Assembly (NCBI GenBank): GCA_031398745.1
Contig: JANNNX010000041.1
Location: forward strand, 1-28,257
Origin: JANNNX01 sp031398745
GTDB lineage: Bacteria > Actinomycetota > Acidimicrobiia > Acidimicrobiales > CADCSY01
DNA: 28,257 bases
Direction: 5' to 3'
A program made the position numbers and the translations under genes. Of this stretch, positions 14,825-23,450 are shown one piece after another; position 1 is the stretch's first letter, and each line of letters starts with the position of its first letter. Under the pieces are notes generated by a model. It was not told the origin of the DNA and ran no database searches. It was given only the letters and a program-made list of their open reading frames with translations.

Positions 14825-17800
14825 ATGTTCGACACGGTGCTGGTGGCCAACCGGGGAGAGGTCGCGTGCCGGGTCCTGCGCACGCTCCGGCGACTCGGGG
14901 TCCGGTCGGTGGCGGTGCACTCCGATGCCGACGTCCACGCCCTGCACGTCCGCCAGGCCGACGAGGTGGTGCGGCTCGGTCCGGGCCCCACGGCCGAGAG
15001 CTACCTGCGGGGCGACCGGGTGATCGAGGCCGCCCTCGATCGGGGGGCCCAGGCCATCCACCCCGGCTACGGCCTGCTGTCGGAGAACGCCGACTTCGCC
15101 GCCGCCTGCGAGCAGGCCGGGCTGGCCTTCGTGGGCCCCACCCCCGAGCAGCTCCGTCGCTTCGGCTCCAAGCACCAGGCCCGCTCGCTGGCCCAGGCCC
15201 TTGGCGTCCCGCTGCTCGCCGGCACCGGTCTGCTGGCCGACCTCGACGAGGCTCGCGACGCGGCCCGAGCCGTGGGCTACCCGGTGCTGCTGAAGAGCAC
15301 CGGCGGAGGGGGCGGGATCGGCATGCGCCGCTGCGACGACGAGGCCGAGCTGGCGAGCGCCTTCGACCCGGTCCGGCGCCTGGCCATCGCCCACTTCGGC
15401 GACGGCGGAGTGTTCCTCGAGCATTTCGTGGCCGCCGCCCGCCACGTCGAGGTCCAGGTGCTGGGCGACGGCCGGGGGCGGGTCCACGACCTCGGTACCC
15501 GGGACTGCTCGCTCCAGCGCCGCAACCAGAAGGTGCTCGAGGAGGCGCCGGCGCCCGGGCTGCCCGAGGACACGGTCGCGGCCTTGGTGACGTCGGCCGT
15601 GCGACTGGCCGAGGCCGTCGACTACCGCTCGGTGGGCACGGTCGAGTTCCTGGTCGACACCTCCCGGGGGGTCCCGTCGCCCGACGACGTGTCCTTCCTC
15701 GAGGTCAACACCCGCCTCCAGGTCGAGCACCCGGTGACCGAGGCCGTCTACCGGGTCGACCTGGTCGAGGCCATGCTCCAGGTGGCGTCGGGCGATCCGA
15801 TCGAGATCCTCGATCGCCCACCGACAGCCGGCGGCCACGCCCTCGAGGTGCGGCTCTACGCCGAAGACCCCGGGCACGACTTCCGCCCCAGCACCGGCAC
15901 GGTGACCGCCTGGCGGGCCCCGGCCGCGGCCCGCACCGACGGCTGGGTCGAGGCCGGCACCGAGGTCTCGCCGCACTACGACCCACTGCTGGCCAAGCTG
16001 ATCACCACCGGCGAGAGCCGGCCGGCGGCCTTGGCCACCATGGCCCGGGCCCTGGCCGACACCAAGATCGCGGGGGTGGCCACCAACCTGGCCTGGCTGC
16101 GGCGGGTGGTCGACGACCCCGACCTGGCCGCAGCCCGACACACCACGGCCACCCTGGCCGGCATTTCCCACCGAGCCCCGGCCATGGAGGTCGAGCGCGC
16201 TGGCACCTTCACCACCGTGCAAGACCTTCCCGGCCGGCTCGGGTACTGGCAGGTCGGCGTCCCGCCCTCGGGCCCGATGGACGACCTGTCCTTCCGGCTG
16301 GGCAACGCCCTGGTCGGCAACCCGCCGGGGACGGCCGGCTTGGAGTGCACGGCGACCGGCCCGGCGCTGCGCTTCACGGTGGCGACCGAGGTGGTGGTGG
16401 CCGGCGCGGCGATGACCGCCACCCTCGACGAACAGCCGATCGAGCCCTGGACCGTGGTGGCGGTGGCCGCCGGCAGCCTTCTCGATCTCGGCCCGATCGT
16501 CGGCCCGGGCCTGCGCACCTACGTGCTGGTGCGAGGCGGGGTCGACGTCCCCCCTTACCTGGGCAGCCTCTCGACCTTCGCGCTCGGGGGCTTCGGTGGG
16601 CACAGCGGTCGGGCCCTCCGGGTCGGCGACTCGGTCCCGGTGGCCGACCCCACCACCCTCGACGGGTCGAGCCGGATCGGCCTGCGCCTCTCGCCGACCG
16701 CGGTCCCCGAGCTGCGCACCAGCTGGACACTGGGCGTGCTGCACGGTCCTCACGTCGAACCCGACTTCTTCACCCCCGACGACATCGACGCGCTCTACGG
16801 CGCCACCTGGACGGTCCACTTCAACTCCGATCGCACCGGGGTCCGCCTGATCGGCCCTCGCCCCACGTGGGCCCGGGCTGACGGCGGCGAGGCCGGCCTG
16901 CACCCGTCGAACATCCACGACACCGTGTACGCGGTCGGCACGGTCGACTTCACCGGCGACATGCCGGTGGTCCTCGGACCCGACGGACCCAGCCTGGGCG
17001 GCTTCGTCTGCCCGGCCACGCTGGCTCGCGACGAGCTGTGGAAGCTCGGTCAGCTCCGGCCCGGCGACGAGGTGCGGTTCGTGGCCATCGACGCCGCCAC
17101 CGCCGCCGCCCGAGCCGCCCAGACCGCGAGCGGATCGCTCCCTCGGCCGCTGTCACCGGACGATCACCGTCCGGAGCCGGCGGTCCTGGCCCGGCTCGAT
17201 CCGTCGGCCGAGCGGCCGGCGGTCGCCTACCGCCGCGACGGCGACCACTGCGTGCTGGTCGAGTACGGCGACAACGTGCTCGACCTCGAGCTGCGGGCCC
17301 GGGCCCATGCCCTCATGACCCACCTCCAGGCCGAGCCGATCGCCGGCATCGAGGAGCTGGCCCCGGGAATCCGCTCGGTGCAGGTCCGCTTCGACCCCAC
17401 CCGGCTGGGGGTCGACCGGCTGCTCGGCGCCCTGGTCGACGCCGAGGCCGCCCTACCCGCGGCCGACGAGTTGGAGATCCCGTCGCGGGTGGTCCACCTC
17501 CCGCTGTCGTTCGACGACCCCGCCACCCGGCTCGCCATCGAGCGCTACATGGCATCGGTCCGCGACGACGCCCCCTGGACCCCGAGCAACCTCGAGTTCA
17601 TCCGCCGGGTCAACGGCCTGGACTCGATCGACGACGTGCACGACATCGTTTTCGGAGCCGAGTACCTGGTGCTGGGCCTGGGCGACGTCTACCTGGGAGC
17701 GCCGGTGGCCACGCCGGTCGACCCCCGGCATCGGCTGGTGGCGACCAAGTACAACCCGGCCCGCACCTGGACGGCGGAGAACTCGGTGGGGATCGGCGGG

Positions 17801-18439
17801 GCCTACCTCTGCGTCTACGGCATGGAGGGTCCCGGGGGCTACCAGTTCGTGGGCCGCACCCTGCAGATGTGGAACCGGTGGCGCACCACCGAAGCGTTCG
17901 TGCCCGGGTCGCCCTGGCTGCTACGGCTCTTCGACCGCATCCGGTTCCACCCCGTGAGCGCCGAGGAGCTCGTCGCGATCCGTGACGCCTTCCCGATCGG
18001 CCGCTACCAGCTGCGCACCGAACCAGGGACCTTCCGGCTCGGCGACCACCGCCGGTTCCTGGCCGACAACGAGGCCGACATCGCGTCGGTAGTAGGACGC
18101 CGGCGGCGGGCGTTCGACCAGGAGCGGGCCCGGTGGGAAGCGTCGGGCGAGCTGCGGCGCGCCTTCGACAGCGGGCCGGCGACGGTCGCGGTGAGCGCCG
18201 AGGCACCGGTTCCGGCGGGGGCACTGGGGGTCACCACACCGGTCCACGGCAGCGTGTGGCAGGTGCTCGTGGAGGAAGGCGCGACGGTGTCGAGGGGCCA
18301 GACGATCGTGGTCGTGGAGTCGATGAAGATGGAGACCGCGATCGAGTCGCCGGTCGACGGGCGGGTGACCGAGCTGCGCTGCGCGGTGGGTCGAGAGGCC
18401 CCCGGCGGCTCGGTGGTGGCGGTGGTGGTGCCGTCATGA
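14825..18439 (+). CDS. Biotin-dependent urea/guanidine carboxylase
   Basis: A 1204-aa ATP- and biotin-dependent carboxylase. Residues 1-450 are biotin carboxylase (VLVANRGEVACRV, HPGYGLLSENADF, glycine-rich KSTGGGGGIGM, EVNTRLQVEHPVTE). About 454-755 are the KipA-like AHS2 half (TVQDLPGRLGYW, GLHPSNIHD) and about 800-1010 the KipI-like AHS1 half (GIGGAYLCVYGMEGPGGYQ) of the carboxyltransferase. A linker and biotinyl domain end in VESMKMETA, with biotinyl Lys1168. Neighbouring DUF1989 genes favour guanidine over urea as substrate. D954 in GLGDVYLGAP is visible in the carboxyltransferase, but I cannot say whether it is the discriminating residue. Start ATG 14825 begins the biotin-carboxylase core; a GGTGA 7 nt upstream may serve as ribosome-binding site. 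The stop overlaps the allophanate hydrolase start (ATGA). Confidence 0.95.
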   Translation: MFDTVLVANRGEVACRVLRTLRRLGVRSVAVHSDADVHALHVRQADEVVRLGPGPTAESYLRGDRVIEAALDRGAQAIHPGYGLLSENADFAAACEQAGLAFVGPTPEQLRRFGSKHQARSLAQALGVPLLAGTGLLADLDEARDAARAVGYPVLLKSTGGGGGIGMRRCDDEAELASAFDPVRRLAIAHFGDGGVFLEHFVAAARHVEVQVLGDGRGRVHDLGTRDCSLQRRNQKVLEEAPAPGLPEDTVAALVTSAVRLAEAVDYRSVGTVEFLVDTSRGVPSPDDVSFLEVNTRLQVEHPVTEAVYRVDLVEAMLQVASGDPIEILDRPPTAGGHALEVRLYAEDPGHDFRPSTGTVTAWRAPAAARTDGWVEAGTEVSPHYDPLLAKLITTGESRPAALATMARALADTKIAGVATNLAWLRRVVDDPDLAAARHTTATLAGISHRAPAMEVERAGTFTTVQDLPGRLGYWQVGVPPSGPMDDLSFRLGNALVGNPPGTAGLECTATGPALRFTVATEVVVAGAAMTATLDEQPIEPWTVVAVAAGSLLDLGPIVGPGLRTYVLVRGGVDVPPYLGSLSTFALGGFGGHSGRALRVGDSVPVADPTTLDGSSRIGLRLSPTAVPELRTSWTLGVLHGPHVEPDFFTPDDIDALYGATWTVHFNSDRTGVRLIGPRPTWARADGGEAGLHPSNIHDTVYAVGTVDFTGDMPVVLGPDGPSLGGFVCPATLARDELWKLGQLRPGDEVRFVAIDAATAAARAAQTASGSLPRPLSPDDHRPEPAVLARLDPSAERPAVAYRRDGDHCVLVEYGDNVLDLELRARAHALMTHLQAEPIAGIEELAPGIRSVQVRFDPTRLGVDRLLGALVDAEAALPAADELEIPSRVVHLPLSFDDPATRLAIERYMASVRDDAPWTPSNLEFIRRVNGLDSIDDVHDIVFGAEYLVLGLGDVYLGAPVATPVDPRHRLVATKYNPARTWTAENSVGIGGAYLCVYGMEGPGGYQFVGRTLQMWNRWRTTEAFVPGSPWLLRLFDRIRFHPVSAEELVAIRDAFPIGRYQLRTEPGTFRLGDHRRFLADNEADIASVVGRRRRAFDQERARWEASGELRRAFDSGPATVAVSAEAPVPAGALGVTTPVHGSVWQVLVEEGATVSRGQTIVVVESMKMETAIESPVDGRVTELRCAVGREAPGGSVVAVVVPS

Positions 18440-20307
18440 CCGACCGACCGACCTCGACGGCGGGCTGGACCGTCGCCGAGCTCCGGGCTGGCTACCTCGA
18501 AGGGCGACTCGATCCCGCCGTCGTCGTCCAGCGCTGCCTCGAGGCCCTGGCGGAACTGGACGACCCGGCGGTGCTGATCGGCGGACCCCTCACCCGGGAG
18601 GCGGCGGCCGACCTGGCTCGTCTGGACACGCTCGATGCCGCCGAGCACCCCCTGTGGGGCATCCCCTTCGTGGTCAAGGACAACCTCGACGTGGCCGGCA
18701 TCGCCACCACCGCCGCCTGCCCGGCGTTCGCCACGGCCACTGGCCCGGCGATGGTCGACGCCACCGCGGTGGCCCGACTTCGGGCCGGCGGAGCCGTCCT
18801 GGTGGGCAAGGCCAACCTCGACCAGTTCGCCACCGGGTTGGTCGGGGTCCGCTCCCCGTTCGGCACCCCCCGCAACCCGTTCGCCGCGGATCGAGTGCCG
18901 GGCGGGTCGAGCTCGGGCTCGGCCGTCGTCGTCGCCCGCGGTCTGGTCCCCTTCGCTCTCGGGTCCGACACCGCCGGCTCGGGCCGGGTTCCGGCCGCCT
19001 TCGGCAACGTGGTCGGCCTCAAGCCGACCTTCGGGATGGTGCCCACCACCGGGCTGGTGCCGGCGATGCGCCGGGCCGACTGCATCTCGGTCTTCGCCCT
19101 CACCGTCGCCGACGCCGCCTCCGTGCTGGCGGTGATGGCCGGTGTCGACGCCAGTGACCCCTTCTCGACGGCGCTGCCGGACCCGCCCGCCCTCCCCGCG
19201 GCACCGGTGGTCGGGGTCCTCGACGAGATCGGACGCGACCACCTCGACGAGGCCTGGGCGGCGGCGTACCAGGGCGGCCTCGACGCGGTGGCGGCCACCG
19301 GGGCCGAGCTGGTCCGGGTGGACACCGGCTGGCTGCTGGAGGTCGGGAGCCTGCTCTACGGGTCGGCCCTGGTGGCCGAGCGCACCGCCGCGGTGGGCCA
19401 CCAGGTAGCGGCCAACCGCGACGGCATCCACCCGGTCGTGGCCTCGATCATCGAACGCGGCGAGCGCTTCGGCGCGGTCGACGCCTACCGGGTCGAGTAC
19501 CGCCTCGCCGCCGCCCGACGCAGGATCGCGTCGCTGTGGCGCGACATCGACGTCCTGGCCCTGCCCACCGTCCCGGGCCAACCGACCTTGACCGAAGTGA
19601 CCGCCGACCCGCTCGGCGCCAACAGCCGACTCGGGACCTTCACCACCTTCGTGAACCTCCTGGGGGCAGCGGCGGTGGTCGTCCCGGTCATCGACCCCTC
19701 GACCGGTGCCCTCCCCGACGGCCTCCAGCTGGTCGCCCCGGGCGGGCACGACGCCTGGCTGGTGGCCCTGGCGGGCGCGGTCGAGCGGGTGGTGGGTGTC
19801 CCTCTAGGCGCCACCGGACGACCTCGCCCCCACCAGCCGATCGCCCCACCGACACCCCCCGCCGCCACCGGCACCGACGGGGCCCCGACGTCGGTCGAGC
19901 TGGCCGTGGTCGGAGCCCACCGGGTGGGCCAACCCCTCAACCACCAGCTGACCGACCGCTCGGCCACGCTCCTCGAGACGACCACCACCTCCGGCGACTA
20001 CCGGCTCTACGCCCTGGCGGGGACCACCCCGGCCAAGCCCGGACTGGTCCGGGTCGAGGGCGAGGAGCGGGGTGCGCCGATCGAGGTCGAGCTGTGGTCA
20101 CTGCCGGTCGACGGCTTCGGCGCCTTCGTGGCCGCCATCCCACCGCCGCTGTGCATCGGCACCGTCGAGCTGGCCGACGGCCGGCAGGTGAAGGGGTTCC
20201 TGTGCGAGGCCCGCGGGCTGGCCGGCGCCGAGGACATCACCGCGCTGGGGAGCTGGCTGGCGCACGTCGAGCGCCCCGGTGCAGCGCCGACGCGACCACC
20301 ACGATGA
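18436..20307 (+). CDS. atzF: Allophanate hydrolase
   Basis: Hydrolyses allophanate to two ammonia and two CO2, the last step of urea/guanidine carboxylation pathways. The protein is 623 aa. The N-terminal 450 residues are an amidase-signature domain with the Ser-cisSer-Lys triad: K81 (FVVKDNLD), S158 (GGSSSGS) and nucleophile S182 (DTAGSGRVP). The C-terminal 150 residues (SVELAVVGAHRVGQPLN onward) match the small second domain of AtzF-type enzymes. The ATG overlaps the carboxylase stop by 4 nt, so the two are coupled. In yeast they are one polypeptide, urea amidolyase. Its 3' end overlaps the convergent MFS gene by 71 bp, all coding on both strands. The gene symbol follows the characterised AtzF family. 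Confidence 0.95.
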   Translation: MTDRPTSTAGWTVAELRAGYLEGRLDPAVVVQRCLEALAELDDPAVLIGGPLTREAAADLARLDTLDAAEHPLWGIPFVVKDNLDVAGIATTAACPAFATATGPAMVDATAVARLRAGGAVLVGKANLDQFATGLVGVRSPFGTPRNPFAADRVPGGSSSGSAVVVARGLVPFALGSDTAGSGRVPAAFGNVVGLKPTFGMVPTTGLVPAMRRADCISVFALTVADAASVLAVMAGVDASDPFSTALPDPPALPAAPVVGVLDEIGRDHLDEAWAAAYQGGLDAVAATGAELVRVDTGWLLEVGSLLYGSALVAERTAAVGHQVAANRDGIHPVVASIIERGERFGAVDAYRVEYRLAAARRRIASLWRDIDVLALPTVPGQPTLTEVTADPLGANSRLGTFTTFVNLLGAAAVVVPVIDPSTGALPDGLQLVAPGGHDAWLVALAGAVERVVGVPLGATGRPRPHQPIAPPTPPAATGTDGAPTSVELAVVGAHRVGQPLNHQLTDRSATLLETTTTSGDYRLYALAGTTPAKPGLVRVEGEERGAPIEVELWSLPVDGFGAFVAAIPPPLCIGTVELADGRQVKGFLCEARGLAGAEDITALGSWLAHVERPGAAPTRPPR

Positions 20308-21445
20308 CCGCCACCAACCCGCCGGACCCGACGAACACCGCCACCTGCCCGAACGCGTCGTAGACGGGCGCCGCCGCCACCGACACCGCGCCGGCCGCCA
20401 CCGTGCCGATCGCAGCCGACGTCCCCTGGGCTTCGGCCGACCGACCCGGGGGGGCGGCGGCGGCCACCGCGGCCTGGCCAGCGGGCCCGGTGACGGCCTG
20501 GGCGCCGGCCTCGGCGAAGCTCACCGCGGTGGCCGCCCACGGGTCTCGGATGACGCCATAGGTCACCAGTGACGCCACCAGACCGATGAAGCCCCAGGAT
20601 GCGGCCATCGACGGTCCGAGCCGGTCGATGAACCACCCGGCGGGCGCGGTCGCGGCCATGTAGGGCACCGCGAAGAGGGCGAAGCTCAGCCCGATCATCG
20701 ACTGCGAGGCGCCGATGTCGGTGAGGTAGCGAGCCCAGATGGTGTCGTAGACGCCAACCATCACCATGACCCCGACGACCATGAGAACGGCCGAGGCCAT
20801 ACCTGGCTGGCGCAGCAGGTCAAGGCGAGGTCGCGCCGGCGCCGGCGCGGCGCCCGGCGCCGCCTCGCCACCCGGCGCCCCTGGTGGCCACCGATGCCCG
20901 GCGCGAGCCAGGGGCAGAGCCACCAGCGCGGTGGCCACGCCCCCCACCACCAGGGCGGTCGGCGCGTCGGCGGCCGAGGCGATGAGCGAGCCGCCGAACG
21001 GGCCGACCACCAACCCCGCGAACTCGGCGGCCGACAGGCGAGACAGGGCCCGGCCGTAGCCGGCGACTTCTCGGTCGCGCACCACCACCCCCCGGGCCAC
21101 CGGGAAGAACACGCCGAAGGCGATGCCGGCCAGCACCCGGCCGGCGAGCAACACCGCATACGACGACGCTGCCGCGGTGACGAACATCGACACGGCCATG
21201 CCCACCGTGCCGATGGTCAGCAACGTGGCCGGGGCCCAGCGGTCGCTGCGGGGGGCGAGCCCGAGTTGGCCGATCACCGACGCCAGGAAGCCGATCCCCG
21301 ACAGCAGCCCGAGAGCTGAGGTCGAGAGTCCCAACCGTTCCTGCAGCGCAGGCAGCAGCGGGTACACGACCAGGTTGGCGCTCGAGACGGCCATCGCGGC
21401 GACCAGCAGCAGCCGGTCTGATCGGGGGGTGGGGCGGGCAGCCAC
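20237..21445 (-). CDS. Major facilitator superfamily transporter
   Basis: An integral membrane transporter of 402 aa with about 12 hydrophobic segments. The first begins at LLLVAAMAVSSANLVVYPLL, and the intracellular loop between helices 2 and 3 reads GLAPRSDRW, a variant of the MFS GxxxDRxGRR motif. A Pro/Ala-rich central loop (GAPGGEAAPGAAPAPARP) separates the two six-helix halves. GTG 21445, preceded by GGAG about 4 nt away, is chosen because the next ATG would start inside the first helix. It diverges from the lactonase-like gene across a 138-bp gap containing operator site D, so it is probably controlled with the catabolic genes. Substrate and direction are unknown: it could import the substrate or export a product. 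TAGCGT (21480-21485, minus strand) is a possible -10. Confidence 0.88.
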   Translation of the reverse strand: MAARPTPRSDRLLLVAAMAVSSANLVVYPLLPALQERLGLSTSALGLLSGIGFLASVIGQLGLAPRSDRWAPATLLTIGTVGMAVSMFVTAAASSYAVLLAGRVLAGIAFGVFFPVARGVVVRDREVAGYGRALSRLSAAEFAGLVVGPFGGSLIASAADAPTALVVGGVATALVALPLARAGHRWPPGAPGGEAAPGAAPAPARPRLDLLRQPGMASAVLMVVGVMVMVGVYDTIWARYLTDIGASQSMIGLSFALFAVPYMAATAPAGWFIDRLGPSMAASWGFIGLVASLVTYGVIRDPWAATAVSFAEAGAQAVTGPAGQAAVAAAAPPGRSAEAQGTSAAIGTVAAGAVSVAAAPVYDAFGQVAVFVGSGGLVAVIVVVASALHRGARRAPASSPAR

Positions 21446-21513
21446 GAGACTCCAGGGCCGTCGGGGGACTCCCCGAGCGACGCTACCCGGCGGTGACCGA
21501 CCCCCGAGCCCGA

Positions 21514-21532
21514 TTTCGCAGGTGACGCGAAA
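21514..21532. promoter_or_regulatory. Operator-like 19-bp inverted repeat, site D (TTTCGC-N7-GCGAAA)
   Basis: Perfect inverted repeat with arms TTTCGC and GCGAAA around AGGTGAC. Length, spacing and central T are the same as in the other four sites; only the sixth arm base differs (C/G for A/T), and the change is symmetric, as expected of a real dyad. It lies midway between the divergent MFS and lactonase-like genes. Confidence 0.65.
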
Positions 21533-21571
21533 CGGCCAGTCGCCGGCAATCGACTCGAAACCCGTCACCGC

Positions 21572-21577
21572 TACCGT
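21572..21577 (+). promoter_or_regulatory. -10 element of a likely leaderless promoter for the lactonase-like gene
   Basis: TACCGT, 6 nt, then GTG at 21584; same layout as at 5505, 7624 and 27421. Operator site D ends 39 bp upstream of this hexamer. Confidence 0.5.
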
Positions 21578-21583
21578 CCCCCG

Positions 21584-22411
21584 GTGGCCAGGACCGGCGT
21601 CCGACGGATCGTCCCCCTCACCTACGGCTGGGAGGACCTGCCGAAGTCGATCTCGGTCCACGGCGCCGATCCCCGGATCCGGCTGCGCGAACCCGTCCCC
21701 GGCGTCCTCCTCCAAGTCGACGGCGGCTGGTTCCTGCTCGACACCGGGTTCAACGACGCCTTGGTCCACGATCCCCTCCTGCGGGCCCGGTTCCACGGCG
21801 CCGGGATCGTGCCCGAGCTGCCGGGGTCCGGTGACGGCCTGGTCGATGCCTTCGACCTGGTGGGAGTGGCGATCGACGACGTGGTCGCGGTCGCCGTGAG
21901 CCACCTCCACAACGACCATGCCGGTGGCCTCAAGCACTTCGCCGGACGGGTCCCGGTACACGCCCAGGCCCTCGAGCTGGCCTACGGGCTCCACGCGCCG
22001 CACCCCGAACCCGAGCGCAACGGGATCTTCCGGGTCGACTTCGACGACGACCGCATCGACTGGCGGGTCGCCGAGGGCGATGTCGAGCTCGCCCCCGGGT
22101 TGACCGCGGTGCTCACCGCCGGCCACACCCCCGGGCACCAGAGCTTCGTAGTCGATCTCGACGACGACGCGGCCGAGGCGGCGGGCTGCCCGGGCTACGT
22201 GCTCGCCTTCGACGCCGCCGACCTCCAGGAGAACATCGACGACGAGGTGGCGGTGGGCGGGTTCATCGATTGCGAGCCCGGCCAGACGGTGGAGGCCATC
22301 CGGCGACTGAAGGCCATCGCCGCCGAGAAGGGATACCGATTGGTGCCGGGCCACGACCCCCACGTCTGGCCCGCCCTGGCCGACGAACTCGGGGTGCCCA
22401 CCTTCCGCTGA
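21584..22411 (+). CDS. Metallo-beta-lactamase-fold hydrolase, lactonase-like (AiiA-type family)
   Basis: A 275-aa cytosolic metallo-hydrolase. The dinuclear metal ligands are seen in H107-L-H109-N-D111-H112 (SHLHNDHAGG), H181 (TAGHTPGH), D210 (FDAAD) and H257 (PGHD). The downstream ENIDDEV..GGF stretch lines up with N-acyl-homoserine lactonases such as AiiA. In AiiA a Tyr three residues after the bridging Asp helps the lactone carbonyl; here that place is D213, so ordinary AHL-lactonase activity is doubtful. A lactone or ester intermediate of the local pathway is an equally good guess. GTG start 21584 follows a leaderless-type -10. It diverges from the MFS gene and shares operator site D with it. 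Confidence 0.88.
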   Translation: MARTGVRRIVPLTYGWEDLPKSISVHGADPRIRLREPVPGVLLQVDGGWFLLDTGFNDALVHDPLLRARFHGAGIVPELPGSGDGLVDAFDLVGVAIDDVVAVAVSHLHNDHAGGLKHFAGRVPVHAQALELAYGLHAPHPEPERNGIFRVDFDDDRIDWRVAEGDVELAPGLTAVLTAGHTPGHQSFVVDLDDDAAEAAGCPGYVLAFDAADLQENIDDEVAVGGFIDCEPGQTVEAIRRLKAIAAEKGYRLVPGHDPHVWPALADELGVPTFR

Positions 22412-22412
22412 G

Positions 22413-22444
22413 TCCGCCCGGCCCCGGACCCGGCGTCAGGCGGA
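22413..22444. terminator. Weak inverted repeats between convergent genes
   Basis: The 24-bp gap between the lactonase-like stop and the permease stop holds GTCCG-N8-CGGAC (22412-22429), and TCCGCC pairs with GGCGGA (22439-22444) just inside the permease end. GC-rich and without a T-tract, so a bidirectional terminator is only a possibility. Confidence 0.25.
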
Positions 22445-23449
22445 GGCGGTCGTGGTCGCCCGCACCCGGGGGTCAGCCAGCAGTTGGAGCACGTCGACCA
22501 CGGTGTTGACCACCACGTAGGCCGTCCCCATGACCAGGACGATGCCGGTCACCGCCGGGAAGTCGACGTTCTGGATCGACTGGGTGGTGTAGAGGCCGAG
22601 ACCGGGCCAGGCCATCACCAGTTCGATGACGACCACCCCGGTGAGCAGCAGGCCGACCTGGAGGCCGGCCATCGACAGCGCCGGGCCCAGGGCGTTGCGC
22701 AGGCCATGACGGACGATGACGGCCCGCTCCCGGAGGCCCTTGGCCCGGGCCGTGCGCACGTGGTCCTGGCCCATGACGTCGAGCAGCGAGCCCCGCAGGA
22801 CCCGACCGATGGCCACGGCCGGACCCAGCGCCAGGCAGATCGAGGGGATCGCCAGGTGCCGCAGCGCGCTGCTGAGCTGGTCGAGGTTGCCGTGGAGGAG
22901 ACCGTCGACGGTGAGCAGCCCCGTGGGACCCTCGTCGAGGGGGATCCGATCGACCCGGCCCGAGGCCGGGAGCCAGCCCAGGCGCCGGTAGAAGACCAGC
23001 ACCATGAAGATGGCCACCAGAAAGGTGGGGGCCGAGGCGAAGGCCAGGATCACGGTTCGGGCCACACCCGAGCCCCGACCACCCAGGGCCGACCACACCC
23101 CGAGGACGGTGCCGAGCACCGCGGCCAGCAGCGCCGCGCTCAGTGTCAGCTCGATAGTGGCCGGCGCGAAGTGAGCGATGTCCTCGGTCACGGGATGTCG
23201 GGTTCGCAGCGACGTTCCGAGGTCGCCTTGGGCCAGCCGGCCGAGGAAGTGTGCGTACTGCACGACCAGGGGGTCGTTGTAGCCCAGCTCCTCACGGGCG
23301 GCCTCGACCACCTCCTTGGTCGCGTTGGCGCCGACCGAGGCCCGCACCGGATCGGCCGGGAGCACGGCCTGGATGACGAACACGGCCACGGTGAGGGCGA
23401 ACAGGACGACCACCAGGGCACCCAGGCGGTTGAGGATCAGACGCCCCAC
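22436..23449 (-). CDS. ABC transporter permease, DppB/OppB type
   Basis: A 337-aa inner-membrane subunit of a peptide/opine/nickel-type importer. The N-terminus is typical: LILNRLGALVVVLFALTVAVFVIQAVLPADPVRA forms the first helix and lead-in, followed by the large periplasmic loop with YAHFLGRLAQGDLGTS. About five further helices follow. The cytoplasmic EAA-type loop includes VRTARAKGLRERAVIVRHGLRNA, which docks on the ATPase. GTG start 23449 lies 1 nt after the stop of the DppC-type gene. The order binding protein - DppC - DppB is reversed from the usual B-then-C arrangement. No ATPase follows; the fused ATPase at 8371-10368 is the likely partner. Confidence 0.93.
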   Translation of the reverse strand: MGRLILNRLGALVVVLFALTVAVFVIQAVLPADPVRASVGANATKEVVEAAREELGYNDPLVVQYAHFLGRLAQGDLGTSLRTRHPVTEDIAHFAPATIELTLSAALLAAVLGTVLGVWSALGGRGSGVARTVILAFASAPTFLVAIFMVLVFYRRLGWLPASGRVDRIPLDEGPTGLLTVDGLLHGNLDQLSSALRHLAIPSICLALGPAVAIGRVLRGSLLDVMGQDHVRTARAKGLRERAVIVRHGLRNALGPALSMAGLQVGLLLTGVVVIELVMAWPGLGLYTTQSIQNVDFPAVTGIVLVMGTAYVVVNTVVDVLQLLADPRVRATTTASA

Positions 23450-23450
23450 C

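Noticed and set aside
14771..16918. Long minus-strand frame opposite the carboxylase
   Set aside because: Antisense of a clearly conserved biotin carboxylase; composition is typical of GC-driven shadow frames.
21555..21560. TCGAAA as half of a sixth 19-bp dyad before the lactonase-like gene
   Set aside because: The position where the other arm should be (21542-21547) reads GCCGGC, which does not match.
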